The notes beneath the pieces were generated by a model. That model did not search any database. It was not told the DNA's origin and saw nothing but the letters and a program-made list of their open reading frames with translations. 64,000 nt of DNA from Piliocolobus tephrosceles (taxonomy: Eukaryota > Chordata > Mammalia > Primates > Cercopithecidae), in the NCBI RefSeq assembly GCF_002776525.5, contig NC_045436.1:55220254-55284253 (forward strand). The letters are read 5' to 3'. Shown in pieces: positions 12,376 to 24,620 of this stretch. Position 1 is the stretch's first letter. Every line of letters begins with the position of its first letter. A program made the position numbers and the translations under genes.

Positions 12376-13380
12376 TAAGAACTTTTAGGGTTTTAAGGCC
12401 TTTATCTTCTGAAATGAACCCCCAAAACACCATGTCTTCTTTTTTTTTTCTTCTGCCATAAAAAGCTACTTATTGTCAACAAAGCATATTCAAAATCTTG
12501 AATATACTTATTTGTTTCTGATAAGAGCTGAAGAGTTAAATTAGTTAATGTATGAGAGTCAGCGATTGAGAAAAATTAAATTTATACACCAATCCCTGCT
12601 ATTTTGTGGACATTTTGAAGACTGCATTTTTGAACTAACAGTTTACATTCAGGGAAAACAAAACACATTTTTAATCAAATTGCTTGGAAAGTCACAGATT
12701 TTTGTTGCCACAATTTCATCACCCCTCATATAAGTTATTTTTAACCTTTTATGTTTCTGTCAGTCTTTGGAATCTTCAGTCTTTTTATAAAATAAGTATC
12801 AGAGGGCTATGAAGAGACAATTTCAACAGAGTGGATTGGGGAAAGGTGCTGGAGGATAATAGATTTCCATGGCAGTAGAAAGAATAATATTTGGAATTGG
12901 TTGTTTGTTTCTCAGCCCGAGTTAGCTACTGTAAGTTAAATCCATTCATGTTTCTTTGCTACAGATAAACTTTCATTTTCCTGTTCTATGTAAGATAAAC
13001 TGCTCACAATTCTTTTCAACTAATACTGATCTACATTGTAGCTTATGAGACTAATTTAGTATTGCAGGACAAAAACTTTTAAATGGGAAATCTAAGTGTC
13101 CTCCTTAAGAAACCTGTTTTTACCAATAATTTGCAACACATTAACTGATCAAGCTATATTATTTATTTATTTTTATTCACTAATACTCTTTATCAGCTTT
13201 GCTGAATATAAAAAAAGGTACAACTTGAATAACTTAGCTATTAACTTAATAATTTTACTTAGACATCTACTTTGCCTAGGTTACTCAATTAAGCACTGAT
13301 GATTACAATAGATGAATACAAATGGAAGCATATTAAACCATCTGTGAATGGGTGATAAGTACTACTAATTCAGAAATATT
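12376..13380. other. Unassigned intergenic DNA
   Basis: About 1 kb with no gene or family recognised. There is a T-run near 12437-12448. Confidence 0.5.
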
Positions 13381-13535
13381 AATTAATATTTTATTATAAC
13401 TTATTTAGATACTTATGTTTGTTTCCCTCCTTTCACTAGGCTATATGTACCTGTGGGTAAGAACTGTGTCTAGCATCATTATTTTCCAGTATTTAATACA
13501 ATTCTTGACAAGTACCAAACATTGTTGGAAGCTTG
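13380..13535 (+). mobile_element. L2 3'-end fragment
   Basis: Resembles the L2 tail in sense orientation: ctcctttcactaggctatatg...gtaagaactgtgtctagcatcattattttccagtatttaatac, compared with the family's cactagactgtaagctcc...gggactgtgtct...ccccagtgcctagcac. It is highly diverged, as expected for L2. Confidence 0.6.
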
Positions 13536-15765
13536 CCTGAGTTGATTAAAACTACTTTACATATGTATTAAAAATCACTTTAAATAGCATATCCTCAAAT
13601 AACAGGGGATTTGACATTCAAGTACAGTTGTACATTTCCTATTTTTGCCCTGTTCAATGTAAAAATATACATACAAACATATAGCAATATATAGTATATA
13701 AATACCCATTAATTTAAAAATGCATATACATTTTTGAAGACTTTTGCTCTTCTAAACCCGAAATCTACACTTGAGAGAAGAAATATACTAATTGTCCTTG
13801 CAAAAATCAATAATATTTACTCAAGTAATATGTAGATATTTAAATGCAGGTTCTGAGAATTATAGATGTTGATATTCCTTCCTGGTATATTGGAAAATGA
13901 AGAGAAAATAGAAATAAAATTTTACTACCATATTTTAATTTTAATGATAGTTATTAGTGCTATTGTTTTTATAGATATTTTAAGGAAAATTATGAATATG
14001 CATCTATTGCTCATCTTTACTAAAAAGACATAAACAGATAAATAGGTATAATTAACAACAAAAATAATATATACTGATTACATACTGAACATTCTTAAAA
14101 AATCTTTCTAATGTAACTATTCAAAACATCACATAGAAACGAATCACCCCTGTACACAGTTTAAACTTCCACAAATTTTGATAGATTCTAATTATTTCAT
14201 ATCATGCCTCTATAACATTGTAAAATATGTCATGAACAATAAAGGATGAATCAATCTCAAAGGTTATCTATTTTGCGTCCCACAAAGGAATTCCCTTTGT
14301 CATACTTCTGCTATATGTTTATATGTCTCAAATATTTAAACTTGTTACTACAAAAAAATCAGCTAATTTTCATGTTTAAACTCTTCTAATTTTTAGTGGT
14401 TTCTCAAATTACGCTATAATGTTCCTCATATAACAGTTACTAGTTCTGTCCTTTAACACAAAGATATTAAGTCAAAACTTATTTCTCCAGACAATTTTAA
14501 GATTACCCATTAATCTCCTGGTTTTCAAGCTAAAATCTCTTGTTCCTCCAATTTTTTTTCTTATGATAAGTCTCATTTTTATCTTGTTCTACTCTCACTT
14601 ATTAATAAGTCATAATGATTAATTAATATTTCTAAGAAGAAAAAAACTCATCACTGTTTAATGCTTAAAATGGGCAAATATTAACTGCAGTAATTAGACT
14701 AGGATTTCCAAAATTGTGCTTTTCTGTAGAATTTTTGAGCTTTATAACAGCTAAATGAATTGTTATTGCAAAAAGCCCTTAGATAAGACATAAACCATAG
14801 TTCAGAAACAGAGAAAGGAAAGGTAATTTTATGATTGTTAGCAACATAAAAATGTGATAGGAATCATTCGAGAATTTCACTCTGAGCTGAGTTACTAGAA
14901 GGGATTTACATCTTCACAAATGAGACTGTGGCATACAGGATGAGTGAGGTAAGTCAATGATCAGGTAATGCATATTTTTGTTTGTTTCTTTGTTTAAGTG
15001 AGTAGAAATAAACAACAATTTAAATAAATACTCTAATGGTCATAAAAGGATTAAATTATCGATAAAACAATAAGTACCTACTAATAATCAATAAAAGAAG
15101 ATAAAATAAAGTGCAGTTTACAAGAGGAAAAGTAAGAGGTTGAAATGCTTTTAAAGACAAAATACATCAGTGAAAGATGAGATGGAGGGTTGTTGATGAC
15201 ATTTTAAAATGCACATGACATAAAAAAAATCAATAAATACTCCAATTTTAAAAAAAAGTTGTCACTACTTAGAATGTCTGCCAACTGAAACTGTCTGTAA
15301 ATCTTCTAACTACCTTTTTTTCCTGTGCTGTAAGAGGACCTGAGTGTCTGGCCTGGCCTAGTTTGCATTGTTTATTGAGGTGGACAAGGGGAATTAGGAT
15401 AATGTAGATAAAATTGAAACTCAGGAAATAGAGAGCAATGAATGTTGAGCTGAAGAGTGTTAGATGGGCAAAGAGCAAAGAGGATGGCCCTTAGAGAAGG
15501 AAAACTGGTGTCCTTAAGACCAGGGCAAAAATTCAGTGACTCTCCAGTGTAAGAAAGAAGACCCCAGTCAAATAATGGGTGTCAGAATATTAAAGAGGGT
15601 TTAAAAACCAGAGAGAGGGTAGAAGGCAGATAGGTAAGTAAACTAGGTAGATTCTGTGTCAGAGCCTGTTAGCCAATACTGGCTAAAGTGTAAAAGAACC
15701 AGGGGCACAGTGGACATTATCACTGCCCTACCTCTCCAGAAATAGCCATTAAGAATGGCCAATCA
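13536..15765. other. Unassigned AT-rich intergenic DNA
   Basis: More than 2 kb without a recognised gene, RNA or transposon family. Open frames of 60-70 codons show no domain. Confidence 0.5.
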
Positions 15766-16038
15766 GGCCAGGTGCAATCGTTTACACCTCTCATCCCAAC
15801 ACTTTGGGAGGCCAAGATGGGAGGGTCGGTTAAAGCCAGGAATTCCAGACCAACCTGCTCAACATAGACAGACATCATCTCTACAAAAATAAAAAGACAT
15901 AGGTGTGGTGACATGTGCTTGTAATCCCAGCTACTCAGGAGCTGAGGTGGGAGAATCATTTGAGCCTATTTGGGACTGCAATGAGTCATGATTGTGCCAC
16001 TGCACTGGCTCTAACCTGGGTGATAGAGTGGGACCCTG
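15766..16038 (+). mobile_element. AluJ-like element, A-tail eroded
   Basis: A complete but diverged Alu dimer from ggccaggtgcaatcg through the A-rich middle (acaaaaataaaaagac) to cctgggtgatagagtgggaccctgg. The terminal A-tail is lost. High divergence and lack of AluS/Y diagnostic bases point to AluJ. Confidence 0.88.
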
Positions 16039-16220
16039 GAGTCCACTCTTTATCCTTCCACAAAGGAATTCCCTCGAGAGAAATTCCTCTGTGAGAAACA
16101 ATAAAATAAAAATGAATGGCTGATCAGCAGTGTCTGAAGTGAAAGGTTAACTGCTATGACATTTCTTACCAATGATGCTGAGAAGAGAACTGACCCTGGG
16201 GTAAGAATGTCGAGGTTATC

Positions 16221-16405
16221 CATATAAGCTGAGACAGGTTATTCAAACTCTCTGAACCTCACTACCTGTGTCTGGAAGTGGAGCTAGTAATCGTATTTAC
16301 CATATACTACTTTATTAAAAATTAAATGCAATAATTTATGTAATGTGCTTATAAGATAGTATGGTTCCTAGTAAGTATTCAGCAATTGTTGGCTTTCATA
16401 ATTAT
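16221..16405 (+). mobile_element. MIR element
   Basis: The sense MIR pattern is visible: gagacaggttattcaaactctctgaacctcactacctgtgtctgg, then a tail resembling attaaatgcaataatttatgtaatgtgctta...agtatggttcctagtaagtattcagcaattgttggc, which matches the MIR 3' region (ggcacatagtaagcgctcaataaatgttgg). Confidence 0.75.
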
Positions 16406-17231
16406 ATCAGAAAATTTTACATTAATATAGGTGTCATAATTTCCTTTCCACAAATGCAAAAAAAAAAAAAAAAAAAATCCCAGAGAAGTTCATAAACATG
16501 GTTAGCCTTACCTTACTAGAGAAACAACCTTTTTCCTCAAATTCTTCTAAAATATTTCATGTCCATTTATTGTATTTCTGAAACATGCCCATTTGTTCTA
16601 AATTTTTCTTCCCACACACTCTTTCTCCTTCTGGATCATCTCCTCTGAAATTTTCCTGAGTAGAGGGCATTTTGTGGGTCATTTAAAGTTAGCCCATATC
16701 TCTTCTGGGAACAGAACAGCTGGAGAGGATTTCAGCTGTATCCATATGTGCATTCCAAAGGGTCAGGGAGATCTCTAAGGACTTTATTAGCTCAAAATGC
16801 CTGTCTATCAAAGTGGCAGGTCTTCCCAGAATTTTCCTACACCTCATCCATGGCCTCCAATGTCTCCTTGACACACTGTCTATTGGGAACTCATATTATT
16901 TAGTTGGCAAATTTTTAATTAGCTATCTGAGGAGAGGGAGAGATGTGTTGTCAAGATATAAGACAAAGATAAATTAGAGAAATACTAAGAATAAAAGTAT
17001 AAAGAATAAATACAGGACATTGTAAATGTCAACTGGATTGAGTCAACAAGTGGGAATACAAATCAGAATGGTGGCAGAAACTATGAAAATTACTTGAAAC
17101 TGTTTTTATTGGCTTTGTTGTGAAAATGTCTGCTTAGGCAGCTTAGATATTGTTAAAAATAGAAAGACATATTCACTGAGTCATCACAGGTATTCTTAAA
17201 GTGAATGCAGTATAAACAAAAGCATGAGTAT
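16406..17231. other. Unassigned intergenic DNA with an A19 run
   Basis: No gene was recognised. A pure A run lies at about 16459-16477. Confidence 0.5.
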
Positions 17232-17246
17232 AAAAACATGATTTTG

Positions 17247-17547
17247 GGCCGGGCGCGGTGGCTCAAGCCTGTAATCCCAGCACTTTGGGAGGCCGAGACG
17301 GGCGGATCACGAGGTCAGGAGATCGAGACCATCCTGGCTGACATGGTGAAACCCCGTCTCTACTAAAAATACAAAAAACTAGCCGGGCGAGGTGGCGGGC
17401 GTCTGTAGTCCCAGCTACTCCGGAGGCTGAGGCAGGAGAATGGTGTAAACCCGGGAGGCAGAGCTTGCAGTGAGCTGAGATCTGGCCACTGCACTCCAGC
17501 TCGGGCAACAGAGCAAGACTCCGTCTCAAAAAAAGAAAAAAAAAAAA
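17247..17547 (+). mobile_element. Full-length AluYR-type element with 15-bp TSD
   Basis: Near-consensus Alu from GGCCGGGCGCGG to an A-rich tail. The direct repeats AAAAACATGATTTTG at 17232-17246 and 17548-17562 are identical, so the insertion is young. Old World monkey diagnostic bases GGCTCAAGCCTG and ATCTGGCCACTGC are present. Confidence 0.95.
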
Positions 17548-17562
17548 AAAAACATGATTTTG

Positions 17563-19540
17563 GAAATTAGAGAGATATAGACTAAAATACTTGCCTTTTT
17601 TAAACATTCTGATTACTTGGACAAGTTAAAGCTTCTGAGTCTGATGTCCAAATCAAAAACAGTTAGACTAAAATCTCGTCTTTAAGATTGTTGCCAGAAA
17701 TGAGTAGATATCACTACATAAAACTGATATAACAATATAATACTGTTTTAATAGTGCTGTGTGAGTACTTACTCTGTGTTTAATACTTTATATTACAGTG
17801 TTTGGGACATAGATGATGTTCATTAGGTAGTTGCTCTTTTTAGTTAAATACTACAACTTTAGCAGGGTAATTTTAGGAAACAAATTCAGATTATATACCA
17901 GTTTTAACTCTTGCATATGCAACCCAATTATTTTAATTTCCATTGATACTGCCTTAATTCAGGTCTTTATCAGTCATTATCCAAATGACTGGTTGGCCCA
18001 GGTTCTATATCTCTTTAGGATTTTGTTCTTCCCATCCTCACCCCTGGTATGGTGGAGTCTTTAACAATGAAGAAACATTGTGTTAGTCTAAAAGATATTA
18101 TAATATTAAGAGTAAATCAACATTCACATGAAAAAAAAATTGTTTTGTTTTACATGTGTTCCTCCTGGAGGAATATCAGTATCTAGGCACAACCGGTTTT
18201 TCTGGTCCTGACAAACAGTTGTACAGGATAAACTGGGATTCTGAAGAAATAGAGATAGATACGGAATAAGAGAGAGAGAGATCAATGAGAAAGTCAACTT
18301 CTTGCTTTCCTTCTGAGACTGACTCTGTGTTTCTTGAAAGGCGATTATCATTGGTTATAGACATGACTGCATTTTTTCTGGTAATATACTGGATTTGCAC
18401 ATAGTTGCAGACTTGTACGACATAAAGGCAGGCTGGTATTTGTCAGGTCTCCCTTTTGGGATTGTTAAACTCTGATGCAGTAAGTAATTGTCCTGAATCT
18501 AATTACAATTGTTAGAAACTATTACAATAATGATGCATAAGATGAGATGTAGATTCAGCCTTAGAAAGTATGATCTCTGACTCTTTAGGAAAGAGGAATC
18601 TAAAAAAGCAGATATCTTAGCACTAGGACAGATGTAGTTATGTAGATTTTAAAAAAGGATTTTCTAACTAGATTTTAACTAGAAAGCCAGCCAAGACTGT
18701 ACCTTTTAGTTTGTTTATTAGGATGAGCCATAAAGTAAATTTTCTGCATGACATATTTGGAGAGGGAGTCCATGATGAGTAATGCTAAGACTACAGACAT
18801 TAAAGACATTACAATGTCTCATTCCTGGGAAAAGAAACAAGTGACATGTAGGCAATGATAGAGCTAATGGAAGGATTCCAGTTAACCCTAGATTGTACCC
18901 CATTCACCAAGGGATCATTTGCTATCAGTGTTGGGAAGGAGATAGGATAAGCTAGCCAGACATTCTTTGATGTCATCAGATTGCAAAAGTCCAGAATTTT
19001 TACAGGGCGTATTAGCAGATACTTGGCTTTAGAGACTGAAATGAAGTGCTCCAGATACTATAAAACAAGAATGTTATGGAGACATTCAAGTCTTTCTCTT
19101 AGATTGTTGTAGACAGCTAAACATCATATTTGACTGCTCTAATGTAAGTTTTTGATGAAGTAGAAAACACCAAGAATGCTCTCTAAATCCAATTTGTTTT
19201 TAATTTTGTTGTAAGACTAAAGACAATTTTACTAAGAGCAATAGCAACAAAGGAAGCTAAAAAAACTAGTTAAACTTGCAACATGGGGAACTTACAAAAG
19301 AAAGAGGGATAATAGGCTGCACACCAGGCAGCTTCCTGTGTTACTGATAAAATCTTAAGTCCATAACTACTTTCATAATTGGGGATACAGGAGTACTGCT
19401 AAGTGTAGTATGAGGATGTGGAGATATACCGGTAATACAGAAGAAAGAGAAAATAATACCAGTAAAATAAATGTGATCTTCTTTCAAAGTCATGAGATTT
19501 CTGCTCTAAACATGAGAGATTATCCTTAATTCATTCATTT
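17563..19540. other. Unassigned region, possibly further ERV-derived sequence
   Basis: Composition after about 18120 differs from the flanks and resembles the ERV-derived block that follows. The minus strand at 18176-18400 has a 74-codon frame containing a short stretch vaguely like a retroviral protease active-site neighbourhood (FLID), but the D-T-G triad is absent. A short (GA)n lies near 18270. I cannot assign it with confidence. Confidence 0.3.
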
Positions 19541-19544
19541 ATTT

Positions 19545-19880
19545 GTTCAATGTCAAGAACTGTGAAGACTTTGATATTTTTGCCCTACTTACCATATACC
19601 AAGTTAGCCTGGATACTGCCAGGAGACATGAGACTTCTGAGTCAGAAACAAAGAACTTCATCACTCACAGCAACAATGGAAGCCAGAATATAAGCATTTT
19701 CTTGTGCCAGTTCCTCAAGCACAATTTTCAAAAGGCCATGTGAAGAGAGCCAGATGACACCTATCTATTTAGTAGGCTGCGTTAAGAGAGGGAAACCTAA
19801 GTTTAGAGAACACAGATCTTTTATAAGGAATATTGTTCTTTCTTTAGATGGAGACATCATCAGTCTTTCCAGACTGTTTA
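19545..19880 (-). mobile_element. Possible ERV LTR (R/U5-like segment)
   Basis: Read on the minus strand, the segment contains gttgctgtgagtgatgaagttctttgtttctgactc followed by a cctggcagtatccaggc-type stretch. This resembles the region around the polyadenylation signal of class I ERV LTRs (…aataaagttctttgtttctg…), with AATAAA mutated to GATGAA. It lies just beyond the Env-TM-like remnant in the minus direction, where a 3' LTR is expected. LTR ends were not defined. Confidence 0.4.
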
Positions 19881-20149
19881 CCATGAAACCATCTTAGAAA
19901 AGACAATCTGAAAAAAAAACTAAAATGAAGTCAGTGATTCTGCTCATAAGTCATACAGAAACACAAAAGAACCATGGAGAATTGTTCCCTATTAATACCC
20001 ACCTCTTATTTCTACATTATCTTGTATTTTGGCAAATTTTCCTATGGGTACACCACTCTGTTGGCCATTCTAAGCAACAGAAGCAGGGAGAAAATTCAGG
20101 CTGCTCAGTTTGTCCCATATGTATTGTTGATAGAAAGGCTACTATCAAC

Positions 20150-20230
20150 AGGACTTCAAGTAACAGGATGAAGTAAACCTGTGGTATCACTTTCAACCTT
20201 GTATACCAGAGTTCTAGACCCAACCAACTC
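20150..20230 (-). pseudogene. ERV Env membrane-anchor-like remnant
   Basis: The minus strand encodes a strongly hydrophobic run (…YFILLLEVLLIVAFLS…) preceded by W and basic residues, as in the membrane-spanning segment of retroviral TM proteins. It lies on the expected side of the TM ectodomain remnant, separated from it by the AluYR insertion. Non-functional. Confidence 0.35.
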
Positions 20231-20243
20231 AACAACTCCTTTA

Positions 20244-20547
20244 TTTTTTTTTTTTTTTTTTTTTGAGACGGAGTCTCGCTCTGTCGCCCGGGCTGGAGTG
20301 CAGTGGCCGGATCTCAGCTCACTGCAAGCTCCGCCTCCCGGGTTCAGCCATTCTCCTGCCTCAGCCTCCGGAGTAGCTGGGACTACAGGCGCCCGCCACC
20401 TCGCCCGGCTAGTTTTTTTGTGTGTTTTTAGTAGAGACGGGGTTTCACCGGGTTAGCCAGGATGGTCTTGATCTCCTGACCTCGTGATCCGCCCGTCTCG
20501 GCCTCCCAAAGTGCTGGGATTACAGGCTTGAGCCACCGCGCCCGGCC
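20244..20547 (-). mobile_element. Full-length AluYR-type element, antisense, with 15-bp TSD
   Basis: Antisense Alu starting with a T-tail (20245-20264) and ending at cgcgcccggcc. The direct repeats TCAACAACTCCTTTA at 20229-20243 and 20548-20562 are identical. It carries the Old World monkey base pattern (gtggccggat, caggcttgag). It splits the ERV env remnant. Confidence 0.95.
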
Positions 20548-20639
20548 TCAACAACTCCTTTAAAGCACCAGGGTCTACCTGAGATGAAGAATGAATTTCT
20601 TCTTATTTTTTTTTTCTGTATTGACCTTTCCACCTGGCC

Positions 20640-20835
20640 TGAGGCACTAATACAAGTGCAGTAGAATATATGTGAGATTGCACAGAAACTGTCTTGCTTT
20701 GCAAGAACAAAGTGTAGGTAATTCTTTCTTCCATAACAACTTTGGACATTGAAGTGAGGCCTGAATATCTTTCAGGGCCAAAATAGTGTTACTGGTCACT
20801 TCAGACAAAATCAGGAGCAAATTTCATATTACCAT
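20640..20835 (-). pseudogene. ERV Env transmembrane-subunit remnant
   Basis: On the minus strand a heptad-like stretch (ALKDIQASL) is followed, after a +1 frame change, by VLAKQ…FCAI. This matches the pattern around the conserved LL-(A/T)-x-QGG-x-C-x-x motif of class I Env transmembrane subunits. The glycine pair and the downstream CC motif are changed. Breaks and missing residues make it non-functional. Confidence 0.5.
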
Positions 20836-21330
20836 TTAAAATTATATGACTTCCATTATAGGGATAATTGTATACAGATTTCACATAAATAAGTCACTTA
20901 TCTCTGGAAAAATCACCAAAGGGTTGCCTCATTTCGGGGAACTCTCCATAGTTATTTGAAAGCTACATGATATACTGATGTAATTTTGTTAAATACTTGA
21001 AGATATTTTATGGTAATTCATAAAAGGCAAGTTACCATGTGTTCAGAGGGTAGTCAAGTTAATGCCTGGCTTGTAAGTAGGAGTACAGTCTCAGAGATCT
21101 ACATAGTATCCATAGAGAAAAGCATAATTACAAATTTCGTGCCCCACATGGGACTTATATCATGAGGGTCACAGGTTGATAGTGCCTATGACGTGTCCTT
21201 CTAGCTAGCTGGCACATTTTAGAATTCCCAATTCAGTTCAAATAGAATGTTTCTTGAGGGATTACCTGACACATCTTATAGTATTCTTATAGTATCTATA
21301 CTATAAGAACACAGTATTGATTGTATATCC

Positions 21331-21450
21331 ATAGTATAAGATACTATAGTACAATAATATAAGATACTATAGTACAATAGTATAAGATACTATAGTACAA
21401 TAGCATAAGATACTATAGTACAACTATATAGTATCTTATAGTACAACTTA
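21331..21450. repeat. Palindromic AT-rich minisatellite (23-24 bp unit, about 4 copies)
   Basis: Tandem copies of a unit containing ATAAGATACTATAGTACAAT, with small variants (aat/agt/agc before the next unit), run from 21331. They end in an inverted partial unit, ctatatagtatcttatagtac. Each unit contains short palindromes (AGTAT-aag-ATACT; ACTATAGT), so the block can form multiple hairpins. A related inverted pair (tatagtat/atactata) lies just upstream at 21278-21306. Confidence 0.85.
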
Positions 21451-23179
21451 TAGTATTTTGTCTGTGCCAACAGCAAGGTGACATTCATCTACTATATGGA
21501 ATAACTGAATAATATCTGTGGAAAGTGGAGTGCAAGAAACAACCCAAGGTGCTGACAGTTATTTTGCACGGGGAATGCAGGAACTAGGGCATCCTCTGCT
21601 GTTTTCCAGTTGACTTCACAGTGAATTTTAGGAAAGCAGCATTCAAATCATGGTCATATTTCCATGTGGTAGAGGATGAAAGACTCTGCCGTCACTTAAA
21701 TTTAAAGCACTTTCCACAGTTTGGGAGAGGCACGCCAAGGAGTTTTTTTCTTTTTCTTTTTCTTTTTTTCGTCATGAACAGCTCTTCAGGGTGATTCTGA
21801 AAGACAATTATCATTGATCTTCCTTTCTTCACCATAATTTCTGAACTATGAGATATTTCCCAGGTACTGAGTTTGTTCTTCTCTTTCCTTTGCTACAGAA
21901 TTGCTGTGTACCGATACTGGAGCTAAAAATTCACCTTTCCCCAGTCACACTCTACTTGAACCCATAATTTTTATCCATAAAGACCAGGGACGTAAGAGAC
22001 AAAAACTACATCCATATGTCTGCTATTTTGGTTGGCGTGGACAACAATACAGGGACTTAGTGAGTAATATATTGAGCAAACGGTCGTTATTGTTATGACA
22101 CAGGAATATGCCAATCTAAGAAGAGTATCCAGGTGGTTGAATTAGAATAGAATTTAAATCTTTTGACTCTGTATTAGCCAGTGTATTCCTTGGAGAGCAC
22201 ACCAGCCAGTCCAGCATGGTGATGACATTAGGAGAAAGAAAAGGTATCATGATCAGGAATGAACAGGGTAGAATGCCAACTATTCATAATAGGTCTATGT
22301 AACCCACTCTTTTTGTCCTGATGATTACCCAGGAAGTAGCCAAATGAGATAGCCAGTTTCTGGGGATAACCACTGAACTCTATTGCTAGAAGTTGGGGAC
22401 TGAGAGATTTTGAGGGATATAGACTCAGAATCATTTTGAATTGATTTTTTTAAGAAGGACATTCTAATTCTCAGCAAAACCTGATTTCTACAGATAGTAT
22501 GGCATAAGGAGAGTCTATTGAAGTCTATCTTGATTATCAAAGTGTTATAGAGTGGGTTTCATGGTAGAAGATATTCCATTGTCAGACTGTAAATATTTCT
22601 GGTTCTAAAGACTAAAAATGTAAGACTTTCGTTCCAAAGGCCACAATAATGTAGCCGCAGTGGGTTGATAGAATTTAAACCATAACACTGCAACATAAAA
22701 ATGGATCAATTGTGGTGGGACAGCACTGATAGCCTCAAGAAGTGTTATCCCACTCGAGCTTTCCAGGAGTCATCAGAACTCAATGCAATGTAGCCTTCCT
22801 TGCCTCAAAAGCAGTCAGAAAATGTGTGATTTATTCACAGACCCAGTTAGCAATGGTAGCAATCTGAGTGGTGCAAGGTCAACCTCCAGCTCAATTACTA
22901 TCTTATGAGTGAATGACCTTTAACATAGGCATCTACATGAAGGATCAAGATGTTTCTATAAGGGATAGCAATTTATTTCCACAGTTCAGTGCCCTAGAAT
23001 CTGCCAATTTGTAGAAATGCATAAGCATCTAACATAAATTTTGTTGTGAAATTGGTTATAAACTCAGTTGTAAAATAAGTAAAAATGCTACATTAAATTG
23101 GTCCAATGGAACAGCCCACAAGGTTCATTTAGCTTCTTTCCCTAGTGTGAAAAAGGTCTAAACCTCATCAGCTGTATTT

Positions 23180-23290
23180 GGGCACTCTCACCTGCCAGGG
23201 AACCAGGAAGTATTATGACTTGGGCATCAGTATCCAATAAAACCACTGAAATTTGACTCTATTTCCTGAAATATAATACTGCAGTATGCT
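23180..23290 (-). pseudogene. ERV protease-like remnant
   Basis: The minus strand translates to a segment with VVLLDTDAQVIILPG, resembling the retroviral aspartic-protease active-site signature (L-L-D-T-G-A-x-x-x-x-I-x-P). The catalytic-triad glycine is replaced by aspartate, and stops lie on both sides. Non-functional. A tandem duplication of about 28 bp (23294-23321 and 23329-23356) lies next to it. Confidence 0.5.
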
Positions 23291-23460
23291 GACATAGGTC
23301 TGAATAATGTCATTTCTCTTTCTCTTAAATAGGTCTGAATGATGTTATTTCTCTTAGGAGCCTTGGCCCTATCTCTGATTATCTTTCTTATTGAAATGAC
23401 TGAGGTTGTGGTGGGGGACAGAGGAGGATCAGGGGATGTACATAAACAAAGCAACCTTTT

Positions 23461-24620
23461 ATCATAAAATAAGTCTTCACATCAGTTTCTACAGATGTGA
23501 TGACAGCTTGGGATTCAAGTAAATGAATTTCCAATGTTTTTATTCTGCTCAAAGCTGTGTATCAGGTGATATGTGATGACTGACACCATCCATTTCAGCC
23601 TTGGGGGACATTTACCTTTCATCAAGATCTACTAGCAATCAAGGATTACGTATTGAAAAATTTCCATATGTGCCATATAGAGAAAGGTAACTCTGAAATG
23701 TAAATCATATTCTTCATTCTAAAGAAATTAACACTATATTTGGGTAAGAAAAACAGAACAAAAAAACACAAGTAACAACAACAACAATAAATAACAACTG
23801 GAAAGAGATTATTGTCAAAAAAATGAAGCAAATAATCTAAAAGATACAATATTATGCTTTGTAGTAAACTGAACATGGTAGTTTCAAAATACAACAAAAG
23901 CAAGTTTTCTTTAATTATTATATATTAAGACAATAAAGACCATTTTGAACACAAGTAAGAAAAATTTTAATAGTTGACTACAGCAGAACCATGATTCAAG
24001 ACTTCAGAAACTAATTTTACCTAATTAGTAGGATATATTTTTATTTTAAAATGCATTTCCATACCCAAAATAGCTACTTATTAATATTTTCATGATAAAT
24101 ACCAAAGTAAGCAATGACCTCCATTGCTGTCAATATCAGTGAGTAGAAATACTGATAGTTTTCCTGTCATTAAAGCAAAACAGCAATCTCATCCTCTGTT
24201 AATTCTGTGAGTCACACACATAACAAACTTGTACATTGGAGGGCAATTGAACTAAATAACATAAGGTAGACAATTTTTTTCAAAATTAGGCAAAATATTG
24301 GCACTTAATTGAAATAATTTCAGAATATTTGAAGAATTAAGGAGACATACAAGTCAGCAAGACACAGAACTACAACAATTGGCTAAGGAAAGCATAAGAC
24401 AGCTAACATCATAAAGGACAACAATTTTAAGTCAAGGTCCATCAAAACCAATGAACTCATGCCAAAATTAGGTACATGTATGCAATAAATATATTAAGTC
24501 AATTACTTCTGAAAAGTAAAAATAATCAGTATTAACTAGAATATTAAGAGAAAAAAATGGAGAAAACATGGCTCAAGAATGGTAGAATGTAGATAAAATC
24601 ATAGGATAAAGGATTATTTT
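23461..24620. other. Unassigned AT-rich intergenic DNA
   Basis: No gene or family recognised. An 85-codon minus frame at 23646-23903 is low-complexity and hydrophobic with no motif. Confidence 0.5.

Larger units (their letters stand above)
19880..23460 (-). mobile_element. Decayed class I-like endogenous retrovirus, internal region
   Basis: The minus strand carries, in retroviral order, a protease-like segment (about 23180-23290), a weak RT-like stretch (about 22170-22340, with KK-G--RP-type spacing), a transmembrane-Env-like segment (20640-20835) and a hydrophobic membrane-anchor-like stretch (about 20150-20200). Every part has stops and frameshifts, and only about 2.4 kb separates protease from TM, so most of pol and surface Env is deleted. 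An AluYR (20244-20547) and an AT-rich minisatellite (21331-21450) interrupt it. No 5' LTR was found. Assignment rests on recalled motifs only. Confidence 0.5.

Noticed and set aside
18176..18400. Minus-strand frame with FLID as a second ERV protease
   Set aside because: Lacks the D-T/S-G triad, and no RT-like sequence follows in the minus direction. Kept only as a weak note.
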